Origin: DATATB01 sp036268995
GTDB taxonomy: Bacteria; Planctomycetota; Planctomycetia; Pirellulales; PNKZ01
DNA: 64,000 bases
Assembly (NCBI GenBank): GCA_036268995.1
Contig: DATATB010000098.1
Location: 62,001-126,000 of the forward strand
Direction of reading: 5' to 3'
Translations under genes and position numbers: made by a program
Notes under the pieces: generated by a model
The model's input: the letters and a program-made list of their open reading frames with translations, nothing else
Database searches by the model: none
Told to the model about the DNA's origin: nothing
Shown here: positions 1 through 8,207 of the stretch, piece after piece
Numbering within the stretch: the first letter of the stretch is position 1
How the letters are laid out: each line of letters begins with the position of its first letter

Positions 1-490
1 TTGGATCATGTCGATCGCCTCATCGCCCGATGGCAAAACGCTGGCCACGGCCAGCCACGATCTGACGGCGCGGCTGTGGAGCGTCGAGGCCAAGAAGGAA
101 CTGGCCGCTTTGGACACGTACACGTCCTCGCTGTGGGCCGCCGCCTTTTCGCCCAACGGCCAGATCCTGGCAACCGGCAGTCACAATGCGTTGCGGTTGT
201 GGAATGTTTCCGACCGGCGCCCGCTGTTCGCTCCGCCGGCCGCCGCCACCGCGCCGGCAGTGGCTGCCGTCAAGGCGCCGACCAAGGCGAAACCCAAGCC
301 TAAGGCCACCGGCACGAAGACTGCCGCGCCGGCCAAACCGGCCACGCCCGCCAAGGTCGATGCCAAGCCAAGCGCGGCTGCGCCGGCCAAGCCGGATGCC
401 AAGGCCAAGCCCGACGCCAAGCCGAAGGCCGACGCCAAGGCTGCTTCCGATTCCCAGGCCAAGCCGGCGAACAAGAGTGACGGTAAGTAA
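1..490 (+). CDS. WD40-repeat protein, C-terminal fragment
   Basis: This frame is already open at the window edge, so only the last ~160 residues are visible. Two WD40 blades can be read: one with SPDGKTLATASHDLTARLW and one with SPNGQILATGSHNALRLW. After the propeller comes a ~90-residue tail made almost entirely of Ala, Lys, Pro, Asp and Thr, with a loose repeat of the type AKPDAKAK. WD40 proteins of this kind are abundant in planctomycetes, often with N-terminal cytochrome or kinase domains that would lie outside the window, so the full role is not visible. The low-complexity tail could be a flexible, positively charged linker or cell-envelope-spanning tail. The stop codon lies inside the start region of the next gene (14-base overlap), which suggests translational coupling. 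Confidence 0.8.
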   Translation, partial: WIMSIASSPDGKTLATASHDLTARLWSVEAKKELAALDTYTSSLWAAAFSPNGQILATGSHNALRLWNVSDRRPLFAPPAAATAPAVAAVKAPTKAKPKPKATGTKTAAPAKPATPAKVDAKPSAAAPAKPDAKAKPDAKPKADAKAASDSQAKPANKSDGK

Positions 491-1211
491 TCTTCGCCGG
501 GCTGATGCCGTACTGTGCGCGGTGTTGTTCGACGCGGTAGGCACGCTATTGCGGCCGGTTCCGTGCGTGGCCGACGTGTATGCGGCCGCCGGGCGGCGGC
601 ATGGCATCGACTTGAGCGCGGCCGAGGTCGGCAAGCGGTTTGCCTTGGCGTTTGCCCGCCAGGAGCAGATCGATCAGCGCTGGCTCGATGGCCGGACCAG
701 CGAGCCGCGCGAACTCCAGCGGTGGCGGCGAATCGTGCGCCGCGTGTTCGGCCGGACCCCGGCGCAGGATCGGATCTTCGCCGAGCTTTGGGACCATTTC
801 GGTCAGCCCGGCTCGTGGCAACTCGATCCGGCCGTCGGGGCCGTTTGGACGCGGCTCGCCAGCGCCGGATATGTGTTGGGCATCGCATCGAATTTCGATA
901 GCCGGCTGCTGGGCATCTGCCGGGCAATGCCGGAACTGGCCGCCTGCCCGTACATTTTCGTCTCGTCGCAAATCGGCTGGAAGAAGCCGAATTCCGGCTT
1001 TTTCCGGGCGATTGAGGACAAACTGGCCCTGGACGCCGGCCAAATCATGCTCGTCGGCGACGACGTCGACAACGACTACCTGGCGGCCCGCGCCGCCGGC
1101 TGGCAGGCCGTACTGCTCGATCCGGCTGGCGAGCACCCGGAGCTGGATGCGATCGCCGGGCTGGGCCAATTGGCGGATCGGCTGGTTAGTCGGCACATTC
1201 ATGTGCCGTAA
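477..1211 (+). CDS. HAD-superfamily hydrolase
   Basis: A haloacid dehalogenase-like hydrolase of ~244 residues. Motif I reads DAVGT (D19 is the expected nucleophile). The motif III lysine is in the WKKP context near residue 170. Motif IV is GDDVDND (acidic pair near 195-200). The cap inserted after motif I is helical, as in subfamily IA (phosphoglycolate phosphatase-like, HDHD3-like). The substrate cannot be assigned; small phosphorylated metabolites are usual for the family. I chose the GTG at 477 because the open frame runs further upstream only as a low-complexity shadow of the WD40 gene, and because the family normally begins 10-20 residues before motif I. The last codons (SRHIHVP then stop) are encoded by a short palindromic repeat, so the natural C-terminus may have been altered by insertion of that element. 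Confidence 0.85.
   Translation: MTVSNLRRADAVLCAVLFDAVGTLLRPVPCVADVYAAAGRRHGIDLSAAEVGKRFALAFARQEQIDQRWLDGRTSEPRELQRWRRIVRRVFGRTPAQDRIFAELWDHFGQPGSWQLDPAVGAVWTRLASAGYVLGIASNFDSRLLGICRAMPELAACPYIFVSSQIGWKKPNSGFFRAIEDKLALDAGQIMLVGDDVDNDYLAARAAGWQAVLLDPAGEHPELDAIAGLGQLADRLVSRHIHVP
1191..1208. repeat. REP-like palindrome at the HAD gene end
   Basis: Perfect 8-bp arms around a 2-base centre (CGGCACATTCATGTGCCG). It supplies the last codons of the HAD gene, whose stop follows directly. It is preceded by GGTTAGT rather than a clean GTAG. The reverse-complement sequence recurs 26 bases downstream. Confidence 0.7.
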
Positions 1212-1220
1212 TCGGCGGTC

Positions 1221-1256
1221 GTAGCGCGGCACACGGCACATGAATGTGCCGGCTAC
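1221..1256 (-). repeat. GTAG-tagged REP-like palindrome
   Basis: Read on the minus strand this is GTAGC followed by the 18-base palindrome also found at the HAD gene end (core 1234-1251). The whole unit is bounded by GTAG and CTAC. Together with the copy just upstream it makes an inverted pair, like the paired REPs (BIMEs) of enterobacteria. It lies between the HAD gene and hppA and could form a strong hairpin in the transcript. Confidence 0.7.
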
Positions 1257-1321
1257 TTTGCCAGCCGCCCACAATTTTCCCTCGTCTACCACCTCCGGGT
1301 AGGCAAGCCGAAATGGGTTCG

Positions 1322-1327
1322 TATAAT
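1322..1327 (+). promoter_or_regulatory. possible -10 element upstream of hppA
   Basis: A consensus TATAAT about 140 bases upstream of hppA in otherwise GC-rich DNA. No convincing -35 hexamer is seen at the standard spacing, so this is only a candidate. Confidence 0.25.
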
Positions 1328-1463
1328 GCGGACCTATTTAGCCGGCCGCTTGCATTCCAACGGCGCAAACCGCGCCCCGCGAGCCGGCTGAATATTCGAT
1401 CCCGGGCAGCATTCCGGCGGATCTTATACCTGCATCAGCACACCCGCGGCGGACGAGGTCATC

Positions 1464-4034
1464 ATGAAGCGATTTGGCTGGCTAAGTTGGGCAGTACTGG
1501 GCGGCTTATTGTGCTTCTTATTTGCCGGCTGGCTGCAGGCGCAAGAGCCCGGCAGCGGCGCGGGCAACGTGGTGACCGCGGGCCACGAGGCCGTCAAGTT
1601 GTGGGAGCCGCTCACCAGCGACCGCTACGGCACCTGGGAAAAGATTGCGCTGATCGCCAACGTGATCGTGGCGCTGGCCGGCTTGGGTTATGCGTTGATG
1701 CTCGTGGGCCAGGTGAAGAACGCGCCGCAGGGCACGCCCAAGATGCAGGCCATTGCCCAGGCGGTGCGCGAAGGGGCCAATGCCTATCTGGCCCGGCAGT
1801 TTCGCGTGGTGGGCATTCTGATCGTGGTAATTACGGTGCTGCTGTACTTCGGAGCCTTGGCTTCGAGCGCTCCGAACGAAATCGCTTGGGGCCGGGCCAT
1901 CGCCTTCCTGGTGGGCAGTATTTTCTCAGCCACGGTCGGCTTTGTCGGCATGCGGCTGGCCACGATCGGCAACTTGCGCGTGGCGGCCGCCGCGCAGCAT
2001 AGCTTCGGCACCGCCCTGCAGCTCGGTTATCGCACCGGCACCATCACCGGCATGCTCACCGACGGCCTGGGTCTGCTGGGCGGCTCGATCATCTTTTTGA
2101 TCTATGGCGAACATGCCTACGAGGCCCTGTTGGGCTTCGGTTTCGGCGGCACGCTGCTGGCCCTGTTCATGCGCGTGGGCGGCGGCATCTTCACCAAGGC
2201 GGCCGACGTGGGCGCCGACCTGGTGGGCAAGCTTGAAAAGGGCATTCCCGAAGATGATCCTCGCAATGCCGCCACCATCGCCGACAACGTCGGTGACAAC
2301 GTCGGCGACTGCGCCGGCATGGCCGCCGATATTTTCGAAAGCTACGAAGTCACGATCGTGGCCGCCATGATCCTGGGCATTGCCAGCTTCGGCCACAAGG
2401 GTGTGATCTTCCCGCTGTTGGTGCGGGCCATCGGCGTGATCGCCAGCATCATCAGCACCTACAGCGTGCGTGCCGGCGACAAGGGCACGGCCGGCGAGGC
2501 CATGAAGAGTGTCAACCGTGGGTTCGTCATCGGCTCGATTATCAGCGTCATCGGCTTCATCGTGCTAGGACTGTTCTACCTGCACTTCGATGCCAATTAC
2601 CTGGCACAATATCCCCAGTCGGCCTTCGGTTATCCCAACGGCGTCGACAACCTGCCGTTCTGGGCCAACCTGGGCTGGGCCGGACTGGACATGCGGCCCG
2701 CATGGACCTGCCTGATCGGCATTGTCCTGGCCGTGGCACTCAACAAATGCACCGAATACTACACCGGCACCGAGTACGAGCCGGTCAAGAGCCTGGCGAA
2801 GAACTGCCAGACCGGGCATGCCACGAACATCATCCAGGGCATCGCCGTGGGCTACGAAAGCTCCGTGGCGGCCGTGATAATTATCGTCGCGGCCATTATG
2901 GCCAGCGTGCTGGTGTATAGCGGCACGAGTCCTACGTTCGTGGCCTTCGGCGTGGCCATGTGCGGCATCGGCATGCTCACACTCACCGGCAACACGATCT
3001 CGATGGACGTCTTCGGCCCAGTGGCCGACAACGCCAACGGCATCGGCGAAATGGGCTACGACCGCGCGGAGATGGGCGACGCACAGTACAAGGTGTCGCG
3101 GCAAACGCTCGCGGACCTGGACGCCGTGGGCAATACAACCAAGGCGATTACCAAGGGCATCGCCATCGGCTCGGCCGTGATTGCCGCCGTATCGCTGTTC
3201 AACAGCTACATCGTCTCGGTGGGCTCCGGCGGCGGTGGCGAAAACGAAGTGATCACGCCCAACGTGTACAACACCGTGGCCGCGATGCTTACGATCTCCG
3301 CGCCGGACTTGTTCATCGGCATGCTGATCGGAGGATCGATTCCCTTCTTGTTCAGCTCGATGACGATTCGCGCCGTGGGCCGCGCGGCGTTTCTGATCGT
3401 GAAAGAATGCCGCATTCAGTTCCGCGATAAGGAAATTTGGGCCGGCACCAAGCGGCCCGACTATGGCCGCGTGGTCGACATCTGCACGGCCGAAGCCCAA
3501 AAGGAACTGGTCGGGCCGGCTCTGCTGGCCTTGTTCGTGCCGATCCTGGTGGGCTTTGGCTTGGGCGTCGTGGCCCTGGCCGGCTTCCTGGGCGGCATGA
3601 TCGTCACCGGGCAGTTGCTGGCCGTGTTCATGGCCAATGCCGGCGGCGCTTGGGACAACGCCAAAAAGACGGTTGAGGACGAGCCCGTAAACCTCGAAGC
3701 CAACACCGGCAAGGGGAGCGAGAAGCACAAGGCCGCCATCACTGGCGACACGGTCGGCGACCCGCTGAAAGACACGGCCGGACCGGCCATCAATCCGCTG
3801 ATCAAGGTGATGAACATGGTCAGCCTGCTGATCGTCGGTCTGATTCTGCCCTATGACGAAAACGTGGTGAATACGCTGAACAAGCTGTATAAGGTCGAGC
3901 AAAAGCCGGAATTGGCCATCAAGACGCACGACACCCTGTTCTGGGTTTCGGTCGTTGTCTGCATCGTCGGCTTGGCCTGGGCCATCTGGCAGTCGAAGCG
4001 AGAAAGCCCCGAAATGGCCAAGCAGCAGGTGTAG
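1464..4034 (+). CDS. hppA: Membrane-bound ion-pumping pyrophosphatase
   Basis: Integral membrane enzyme coupling hydrolysis of pyrophosphate to outward cation pumping. The family signatures are present: DPRNAATIADNVGDNVGDCAG with the Asp cluster near residues 265-283, and GDTVGDPLKDTAGPA near 761-775. About 16 hydrophobic helices alternate with short loops. In the diagnostic position the sequence is GNTTKAITKG with Lys at ~560; by the established rule, Lys here (instead of Ala) marks K+-independent enzymes, which are mostly proton pumps. The protein is 856 residues, longer than the usual 650-800, with an N-terminal hydrophobic segment (residues ~4-26, ending AQEPGS) that may be an extra helix or cleaved signal. 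It is transcribed alone: a repeat pair lies upstream and a strong terminator downstream. Confidence 0.97.
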   Translation: MKRFGWLSWAVLGGLLCFLFAGWLQAQEPGSGAGNVVTAGHEAVKLWEPLTSDRYGTWEKIALIANVIVALAGLGYALMLVGQVKNAPQGTPKMQAIAQAVREGANAYLARQFRVVGILIVVITVLLYFGALASSAPNEIAWGRAIAFLVGSIFSATVGFVGMRLATIGNLRVAAAAQHSFGTALQLGYRTGTITGMLTDGLGLLGGSIIFLIYGEHAYEALLGFGFGGTLLALFMRVGGGIFTKAADVGADLVGKLEKGIPEDDPRNAATIADNVGDNVGDCAGMAADIFESYEVTIVAAMILGIASFGHKGVIFPLLVRAIGVIASIISTYSVRAGDKGTAGEAMKSVNRGFVIGSIISVIGFIVLGLFYLHFDANYLAQYPQSAFGYPNGVDNLPFWANLGWAGLDMRPAWTCLIGIVLAVALNKCTEYYTGTEYEPVKSLAKNCQTGHATNIIQGIAVGYESSVAAVIIIVAAIMASVLVYSGTSPTFVAFGVAMCGIGMLTLTGNTISMDVFGPVADNANGIGEMGYDRAEMGDAQYKVSRQTLADLDAVGNTTKAITKGIAIGSAVIAAVSLFNSYIVSVGSGGGGENEVITPNVYNTVAAMLTISAPDLFIGMLIGGSIPFLFSSMTIRAVGRAAFLIVKECRIQFRDKEIWAGTKRPDYGRVVDICTAEAQKELVGPALLALFVPILVGFGLGVVALAGFLGGMIVTGQLLAVFMANAGGAWDNAKKTVEDEPVNLEANTGKGSEKHKAAITGDTVGDPLKDTAGPAINPLIKVMNMVSLLIVGLILPYDENVVNTLNKLYKVEQKPELAIKTHDTLFWVSVVVCIVGLAWAIWQSKRESPEMAKQQV

Positions 4035-4077
4035 CGGCCGCGCACGCCGCACGCCACGGATCAGTCGCAAAAACAAG

Positions 4078-4106
4078 CCCACGGACTGCGGTCCGTGGGT
4101 TTTTTT
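4078..4106 (+). terminator. Rho-independent terminator of hppA
   Basis: A 9-bp GC-rich stem (CCCACGGAC pairing with GTCCGTGGG, 4-base loop) followed by seven T residues, 44 bases after the hppA stop. It is the clearest intrinsic terminator in the window. Confidence 0.92.
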
Positions 4107-4370
4107 GCGCTTACCGCCAGCGTCAGAACACGCGCCGCACCAGCACCGCGCCATCTGCCCCCCGCGCAGCTTTGCGTATTCGGAATCAAGTTCCGGGCCT
4201 GTGCCAGCCGAAAATCTTGCCACGCGCCGCAGCCCTGCGAGCAAGCTCGCGAATTGCTTGCGGTTCGAGCAAGCTGCTAGCTATCAGTGGCGAGCCGGGA
4301 GCGTCAGCGACCGGAGTTCTGTGCGTTCTCCGGTCGCTGACGCTCCCAGCTCGCCAACAAGCGGTGCGGC
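4107..4370. other. Gene-free gap containing a long hairpin
   Basis: No credible gene is seen between the hppA terminator and the oxygenase. The notable content is the inverted repeat at 4289-4355. Confidence 0.6.
4289..4355. repeat. Inverted repeat, 'GCGTCAGCGACCGG' family
   Basis: Two 28-base arms (4289-4316 and 4328-4355) are reverse complements with one mismatch and an 11-base loop. Single arms of the same family occur at 20567-20595 and 32044-32071, so this is a dispersed repeat present once as a full hairpin and twice as half-units. Confidence 0.8.
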
Positions 4371-5069
4371 GTGACTGCAAACTCTCTGGATGGAGTCCGC
4401 GCGATGTTTGCCCTCGATTTGGAAGCCTTTGGCCGCGCTCCACTGGTGCGCCGGCCGTTCGAGCACCTGGTCTTGCCGGGCTTTATCAAGCCACAGGCCC
4501 GCGCGGCGATCATTGCCGACTATCCGCAGATCGAAAAGCCCGGCAGTTTTCCGGTGAGTTCGGTCAGTCATGGGCCGGCGTTCGGCCAGCTATTGGACGA
4601 GCTGAACGGCCCGCAAATGCGGTCGGCCTTCGAAGAAAAGTTCGCGATCGACCTGGCCGGCCGGCCCACTATGATCACCGCGCGCGGCCGCTGTTGCCTG
4701 CGCGACGGCCACATCCACACCGATTCGAAGGACAAGATCATCACGGTGCTGGTGTACTTCAATCCGCCCTGGGAACAGCCTGGCGGCCGGTTGCGGCTGC
4801 TCTCGTCGGGCAATGATCTGGAAAACATTGTGGCCGAGGTGCCGCCGGACGAAGGCACGTTGGTCTGCTTTCGCCGCAGCCACAATTCGTATCACGGCCA
4901 CAAGCCGTTCGTCGGCGAGCGCCGCGTGGTGCAATTCAACTGGGTCACCAGCAATCGCAGCGCCCGAGCGCATATTCTGCGGCATCGCTTTTCGGCCGTC
5001 ATGAAGCGGATCGTGCCGTTTGCCTCCATGCCCCGGGCACAGGCCGCTGAATCGGCCGAGCGGATGTGA
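4371..5069 (+). CDS. 2OG-Fe(II) oxygenase-like protein
   Basis: About 232 residues with a prolyl-4-hydroxylase-type double-stranded beta-helix layout. HIHTD supplies an HxD metal pair (H116, D118), and SYHGHKPF followed by GERR supplies a distal His (H175) and the 2-oxoglutarate-binding Arg ten residues later (R185). The family uses Fe(II), O2 and 2-oxoglutarate to hydroxylate proteins or small molecules; the substrate is not evident. There is no signal peptide, so it should act in the cytoplasm. The GTG at 4371 gives the longest product; the ATG at 4404 (MFALDLEAFGR) is an equally reasonable start. The GT9 gene follows 258 bases downstream, which would fit modification or assembly of a surface polymer, but that is inference. 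Confidence 0.8.
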   Translation: MTANSLDGVRAMFALDLEAFGRAPLVRRPFEHLVLPGFIKPQARAAIIADYPQIEKPGSFPVSSVSHGPAFGQLLDELNGPQMRSAFEEKFAIDLAGRPTMITARGRCCLRDGHIHTDSKDKIITVLVYFNPPWEQPGGRLRLLSSGNDLENIVAEVPPDEGTLVCFRRSHNSYHGHKPFVGERRVVQFNWVTSNRSARAHILRHRFSAVMKRIVPFASMPRAQAAESAERM

Positions 5070-5147
5070 TAGCAGCCGCGCGCCAGACTGACATGGTGTC
5101 GGCAATTCGCCATCGTTAAGCTGGCATCCAGCAAGGGTGTTGGCCGA

Positions 5148-5282
5148 GGGTGCCACCGCTGGCTTGTCCAGCAGTGCGATTTCGCCATGCGGCTTCCCCC
5201 GACCAGACCGCATCGCCGGCCCGAGCCGGTAATGGGCGCACCCTGCTTCGCTCCACTGCTGGACAAGCCAGCAGTGGCACCC
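5148..5282. repeat. Inverted repeat with 29-base arms
   Basis: Arms at 5148-5176 and 5254-5282 are reverse complements with a single mismatch, separated by 77 bases. The element fills most of the gap before the glycosyltransferase. The spacer is read through by the extended open frame of that gene, a reason to prefer the later start at 5328. Confidence 0.8.
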
Positions 5283-5327
5283 GATTTCGGCACCGCTTCG
5301 AACGATTCACCACCTGCCGGCCAGCGC

Positions 5328-6392
5328 ATGTCGCGTCTTCGTTTCCAAACCTTCCGGCGGATGCTGATCATCAAGCCCTCGGCCGTGGGCGACGTGGTGC
5401 ATGCGCTACCGATTCTGCCCAAGCTGCGGGCGCGATTTCCCGACGCGCAGATCGATTGGCTTGTCCGGCCGGAGATTGCCGACCTGGTGCGCTGCCATCC
5501 GGCGCTCTCCAACGTCGTGCTGTTCGACCGCCGCCGATTCGGACGTTTTGGTCGCGAGTGGTCGGCGACCAGCGGATTGCTGCGGTTGCTGTTCACCGTC
5601 TGGCGCCAGCGCTACGACCTGGTGATCGATCTGCACGGCCAACTGCGGTCGGCCATGTTTTGCTTTGCCAGCGCCTCGCGCACGCGATTGGGCTTCAGCC
5701 GCGTGCGCGAAGGGGCCCGGGTCGCGTACACGCATCTGATCCCGGTGCCGACAATGGACGTGCACGCCGTCGATCGCTACCTGGAAATCGAAGACGTGCT
5801 GGGACTGGATTCGAAGCCGCCGGATTTCAGCATCCACTTGCCGCCGGCAGCCGCACCGGCAGCCCAGGCACTGCTCGACTCGACCGGCATCGGCCGTGAG
5901 CCGTTTGCGCTGCTCGTGCCGGGTACGATCTGGCAGACCAAGCACTGGCGGCCGGAGGGCTTCGCCGAAGTCGGACGGTATCTTGCATCGCGCGGGCTGC
6001 GCGTGGTGCTCGGCGGCACGCCGCAGGATCGCGAACTTTCGGCCCGCATCGCCGGCCAGTGCCCCGGCGCCTGCGATCTGGCGGGACGGACTAATTTGGC
6101 CGAGTTCACCGCGCTGGTGGGCCGCGCGGCGATTTGCGTCACCAATGATTCCGGCTCGATGCACCTGGCGGCGGCCTTGAATCGGCCGGTGGTCAGCGCC
6201 TTCGGCCCAACCAGCCCGCTGCGCACCGGGCCGTATCGCCGTCCCGAGGCGGTGGTGCGGGCCGGCGTTGAGTGTTCGCCCTGTTACCTGCGCAAGCTCT
6301 CGAGCTGCCGGCACGATCATCAGTGCATGACCCTGCTGACGTCCGACATGCTGATCGACCGCATCCGCCACCTGCTGCCCCTGGCGGCGTGA
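5328..6392 (+). CDS. Glycosyltransferase family 9 (heptosyltransferase-like)
   Basis: A GT-B fold transferase of 354 residues. The N-terminal half begins with the typical LIIKPSAVGDVVHALPILPKLR, containing the conserved Gly-Asp acceptor-side motif. The C-terminal half holds PGTIWQTKHWRPEGFAEV, then VTNDSGSMHLAAALNRPVV and FGPTSPLRTGP, the nucleotide-sugar site of GT9. It is expected to add a heptose or related sugar to lipopolysaccharide core or a similar envelope glycan from the cytoplasmic face. The open frame continues back to 5187 through a repeat element, so I use the ATG at 5328; ATG 5361 is also possible. A Cys-rich stretch near the C-terminus (CSPCYLRKLSSCRHDHQC) resembles that of WaaF-type enzymes. 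Confidence 0.92.
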   Translation: MSRLRFQTFRRMLIIKPSAVGDVVHALPILPKLRARFPDAQIDWLVRPEIADLVRCHPALSNVVLFDRRRFGRFGREWSATSGLLRLLFTVWRQRYDLVIDLHGQLRSAMFCFASASRTRLGFSRVREGARVAYTHLIPVPTMDVHAVDRYLEIEDVLGLDSKPPDFSIHLPPAAAPAAQALLDSTGIGREPFALLVPGTIWQTKHWRPEGFAEVGRYLASRGLRVVLGGTPQDRELSARIAGQCPGACDLAGRTNLAEFTALVGRAAICVTNDSGSMHLAAALNRPVVSAFGPTSPLRTGPYRRPEAVVRAGVECSPCYLRKLSSCRHDHQCMTLLTSDMLIDRIRHLLPLAA

Positions 6393-6437
6393 GGCCGGTG
6401 GCTGGCGGCAATGCCAGGGAGCGCTTCGAACACGGAT

Positions 6438-6551
6438 TTGAACAGAAGCTCGCAAAGAGCGCCAAGAAAAGCGACGCTCCGCACGTTTCGCCACCCGGCA
6501 CCTCTGTTATTCTTTTCTTCGTCTTAGCGCTCTTCGCGCCCTTCTGTTCAA
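6438..6551. repeat. Inverted repeat, 'TTGAACAGAAG' family
   Basis: A left arm starting TTGAACAGAAGCTCGCAAAG (6438-6471) is matched by its imperfect reverse complement at 6512-6551 ending CTTCTGTTCAA. The same arm sequence recurs as inverted pairs at 20630-20708 and 31828-31997, so this is a dispersed family. Confidence 0.8.
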
Positions 6552-6621
6552 TTGCTTCGTATTTCGGCGACAGCATCTTGGCTACCGCCGGCCCCTCCTG
6601 CTGGTGAACGGCCGCGCGCGA

Positions 6622-6630
6622 TGTTAGAAT
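6622..6630 (+). promoter_or_regulatory. possible extended -10 element
   Basis: TGTTAGAAT matches an extended -10 (TGnTANNNT) about 100 bases ahead of the small basic protein gene. No -35 is needed for this promoter class, but the match is a single short motif. Confidence 0.3.
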
Positions 6631-6731
6631 CCCCCTTTGCGGAAGTGGCAAGTCTTGACGATGCGGCCGTTTATGGTGCCGCGGCGGGCGCTCGAACAGC
6701 ATGAATCACACGCTCCCCAGGGGTCCGACAC

Positions 6732-7022
6732 ATGGCTCGTAAGGTTCTCAATCGCAAGGAGTTACGCGCGGCAAACGACAGCGCGGAAGCCGCCGAAAAG
6801 GTGCCTGGCAAAAAGGCGCCGGCTAAGCGAAAAAGTCGCGCCAAAGCGGCCAAGGAAGTCCGGCTAAAGGCCTTTTGGGGGGTCTTTAACCAGTCCATGA
6901 AGCGTGTCGCCCTGTTCGAATATGCCGAACGCAAGGCGGCCGACAAAAAGGCGGCCGAACTCAGCGCTTCGCAAAAAACCCCGCACTTCGTCCAGCCGGT
7001 CAAAGAAGTCATCACCGAATAG
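6732..7022 (+). CDS. Small basic protein, unknown function
   Basis: A 96-residue protein with an Ala/Lys/Arg-rich first half (KKAPAKRKSRAKAAKE) and a more structured second half, RLKAFWGVFNQSMKRVALFEYAERKAADKKAAEL, ending HFVQPVKEVITE. I recognise no catalytic motif or membrane segment. The pattern (basic disordered N-terminus, then an amphipathic Phe/Tyr-containing helix) is compatible with nucleic acid or ribosome association, but that is only inference. I believe similar small proteins occur in other planctomycetes; a database search would settle this. It stands alone between two repeat elements, with a possible extended -10 about 100 bases upstream. Confidence 0.7.
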   Translation: MARKVLNRKELRAANDSAEAAEKVPGKKAPAKRKSRAKAAKEVRLKAFWGVFNQSMKRVALFEYAERKAADKKAAELSASQKTPHFVQPVKEVITE

Positions 7023-7061
7023 ACGACCGACGACCACCGGGCGGAATGACGAAAGCCATTG

Positions 7062-7202
7062 ACCACGGATGGCACTGATAACACGGATGAAGGGGACGGA
7101 ACCCGACCCGCACGATTACCGCGCCCGTGTGACCGCCAAGACAAGCGTCTTCGCGATGCAGCAAACGCTCTTCCATCCGTGATATCCGTATAATCCGTGG
7201 TT
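7062..7202. repeat. Inverted repeat, 'CCACGGAT' family
   Basis: The left arm (7062-7092) reads CCACGGAT...CACGGATGAAG and the right arm (7170-7202) is its imperfect reverse complement ending ATCCGTGGTT. It ends 10 bases before the ATG of the next gene, replacing any normal Shine-Dalgarno region. Repeats of this CCACGGAT type are familiar from many bacterial genomes without known function. Confidence 0.75.
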
Positions 7203-7212
7203 CTTTTCCCAC

Positions 7213-8190
7213 ATGGCGAAATTCGACGCCTATCGCGACTGGCTGGGAATCGCCGAAACCGCCCGGCCGTTGAACTTCTATCAACTCTTGCGAGTCGCTC
7301 AGTTCGAGGACGATACGGCCAAAATCCGCGCGAATTACCAGCGGATGAACGCCCACCTGCGCAAGTACTCGGCGTCCGAATATAAGGATCGCGCCTCGGC
7401 CTTGCTCAGCGAGCTGACCAAGGCCATGCTCTGCCTCACCGATTCGCGACGCAAGAGCGAATACGACGCCACGTTGGGCCGCAAAACCAGCAGCGAAGCG
7501 CGCAAGCGCTCGCTCGAAGAGACTCTGCTGGCCCGCAAAATCGTCGATCGCGAGCAGTTGGAAAAAGCCAACAAGCTGGCCACGGCCATCGGTATGGATC
7601 TGCGCGACGCGGTCATGCAGCAAAAGCTGGCCAAGCCCGAGGTCGTCATGCAGGCCTACGCCGACTCGCTGGGCCTGCCGTTTCTCGACCTGTCGATGAT
7701 GCAGCCCAACGAAGAGCTGATCGCCAAGCTGCCGGCCGTATTGGCCCGGCAGCACTCGTGCGTGCCGCTGCTGGTGGACGAAGAGAAGGTGGTCGTGGCC
7801 TCGCCCAATCCGCTACGCAATGACGTGGAGGACGAAGTGCGGCTGCGGATGGGTCTGCCGGTGCGCGTCGTGATCTGTACGCCGGCCGACATTCACGAGC
7901 TGGTCAACAAGTTTTACTCTAAGGAAACCGCCGCCGCGCAGCTGGGCATCACCGCCGCGGCGCCGGCAGCCGATGGCAAGCCGGGCAAGCCGGCCATGGA
8001 TCCCATCGAGCGCAAAAAACGCCGCAACCAGGTCACGATGGTCGCCGCCATGTTCACGTTCATGGCGTTTTCGCTGCTCGGCTCGGTCATTATTCCCAGT
8101 TGGTCGGCCAACCTCGGCCTGATCCAGTTTTACGGGCTGGGCCTGATCCTGGCCGGCATCGCTGCCGGCATCGGCTACGTGTCCACGTAA
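7213..8190 (+). CDS. DnaJ-like / MshEN-domain membrane protein
   Basis: A 325-residue protein with three parts. Residues ~8-95 resemble a degenerate J-domain-like module (NFYQLLRVAQFEDDTAKIRANYQRM), as in planctomycete J-like proteins, but without the HPD triplet. Residues ~98-235 match the N-terminal domain of type II secretion/type IV pilus ATPases (GspE_N/MshEN: LARKIVDREQLEKANKLA, then LGLPFLDL and VASPNPLRNDVEDEVRLRMG), a known cyclic-di-GMP-binding fold in MshE. The ATPase core is absent. The last ~55 residues carry two hydrophobic helices (VTMVAAMFTFMAFSLLG and FYGLGLILAGIAAGIGYV). It may be a membrane-anchored signalling or assembly adaptor. There is no Shine-Dalgarno sequence; a repeat lies directly upstream. 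Confidence 0.75.
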   Translation: MAKFDAYRDWLGIAETARPLNFYQLLRVAQFEDDTAKIRANYQRMNAHLRKYSASEYKDRASALLSELTKAMLCLTDSRRKSEYDATLGRKTSSEARKRSLEETLLARKIVDREQLEKANKLATAIGMDLRDAVMQQKLAKPEVVMQAYADSLGLPFLDLSMMQPNEELIAKLPAVLARQHSCVPLLVDEEKVVVASPNPLRNDVEDEVRLRMGLPVRVVICTPADIHELVNKFYSKETAAAQLGITAAAPAADGKPGKPAMDPIERKKRRNQVTMVAAMFTFMAFSLLGSVIIPSWSANLGLIQFYGLGLILAGIAAGIGYVST

Positions 8191-8207
8191 ACGGCCGCGA
8201 TTCAATT

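Larger units (their letters stand above)
6393..6731. other. Gene-free gap, repeat-bearing
   Basis: About 340 bases with no credible coding frame. It holds the inverted repeat at 6438-6551 and a possible promoter near 6622 for the next gene. Confidence 0.6.

Noticed and set aside
4228..4275. tRNA-like or structured RNA in the gap after hppA
   Set aside because: Contains GCGAGCAAGCTCGC self-complementarity but no cloverleaf, anticodon arm or TpsiC-like loop.
5187..5327. Longer N-terminus for the GT9 protein
   Set aside because: The upstream part is translated from a 29-base-arm inverted repeat and lies before the conserved LIIKPSAVGDV start.
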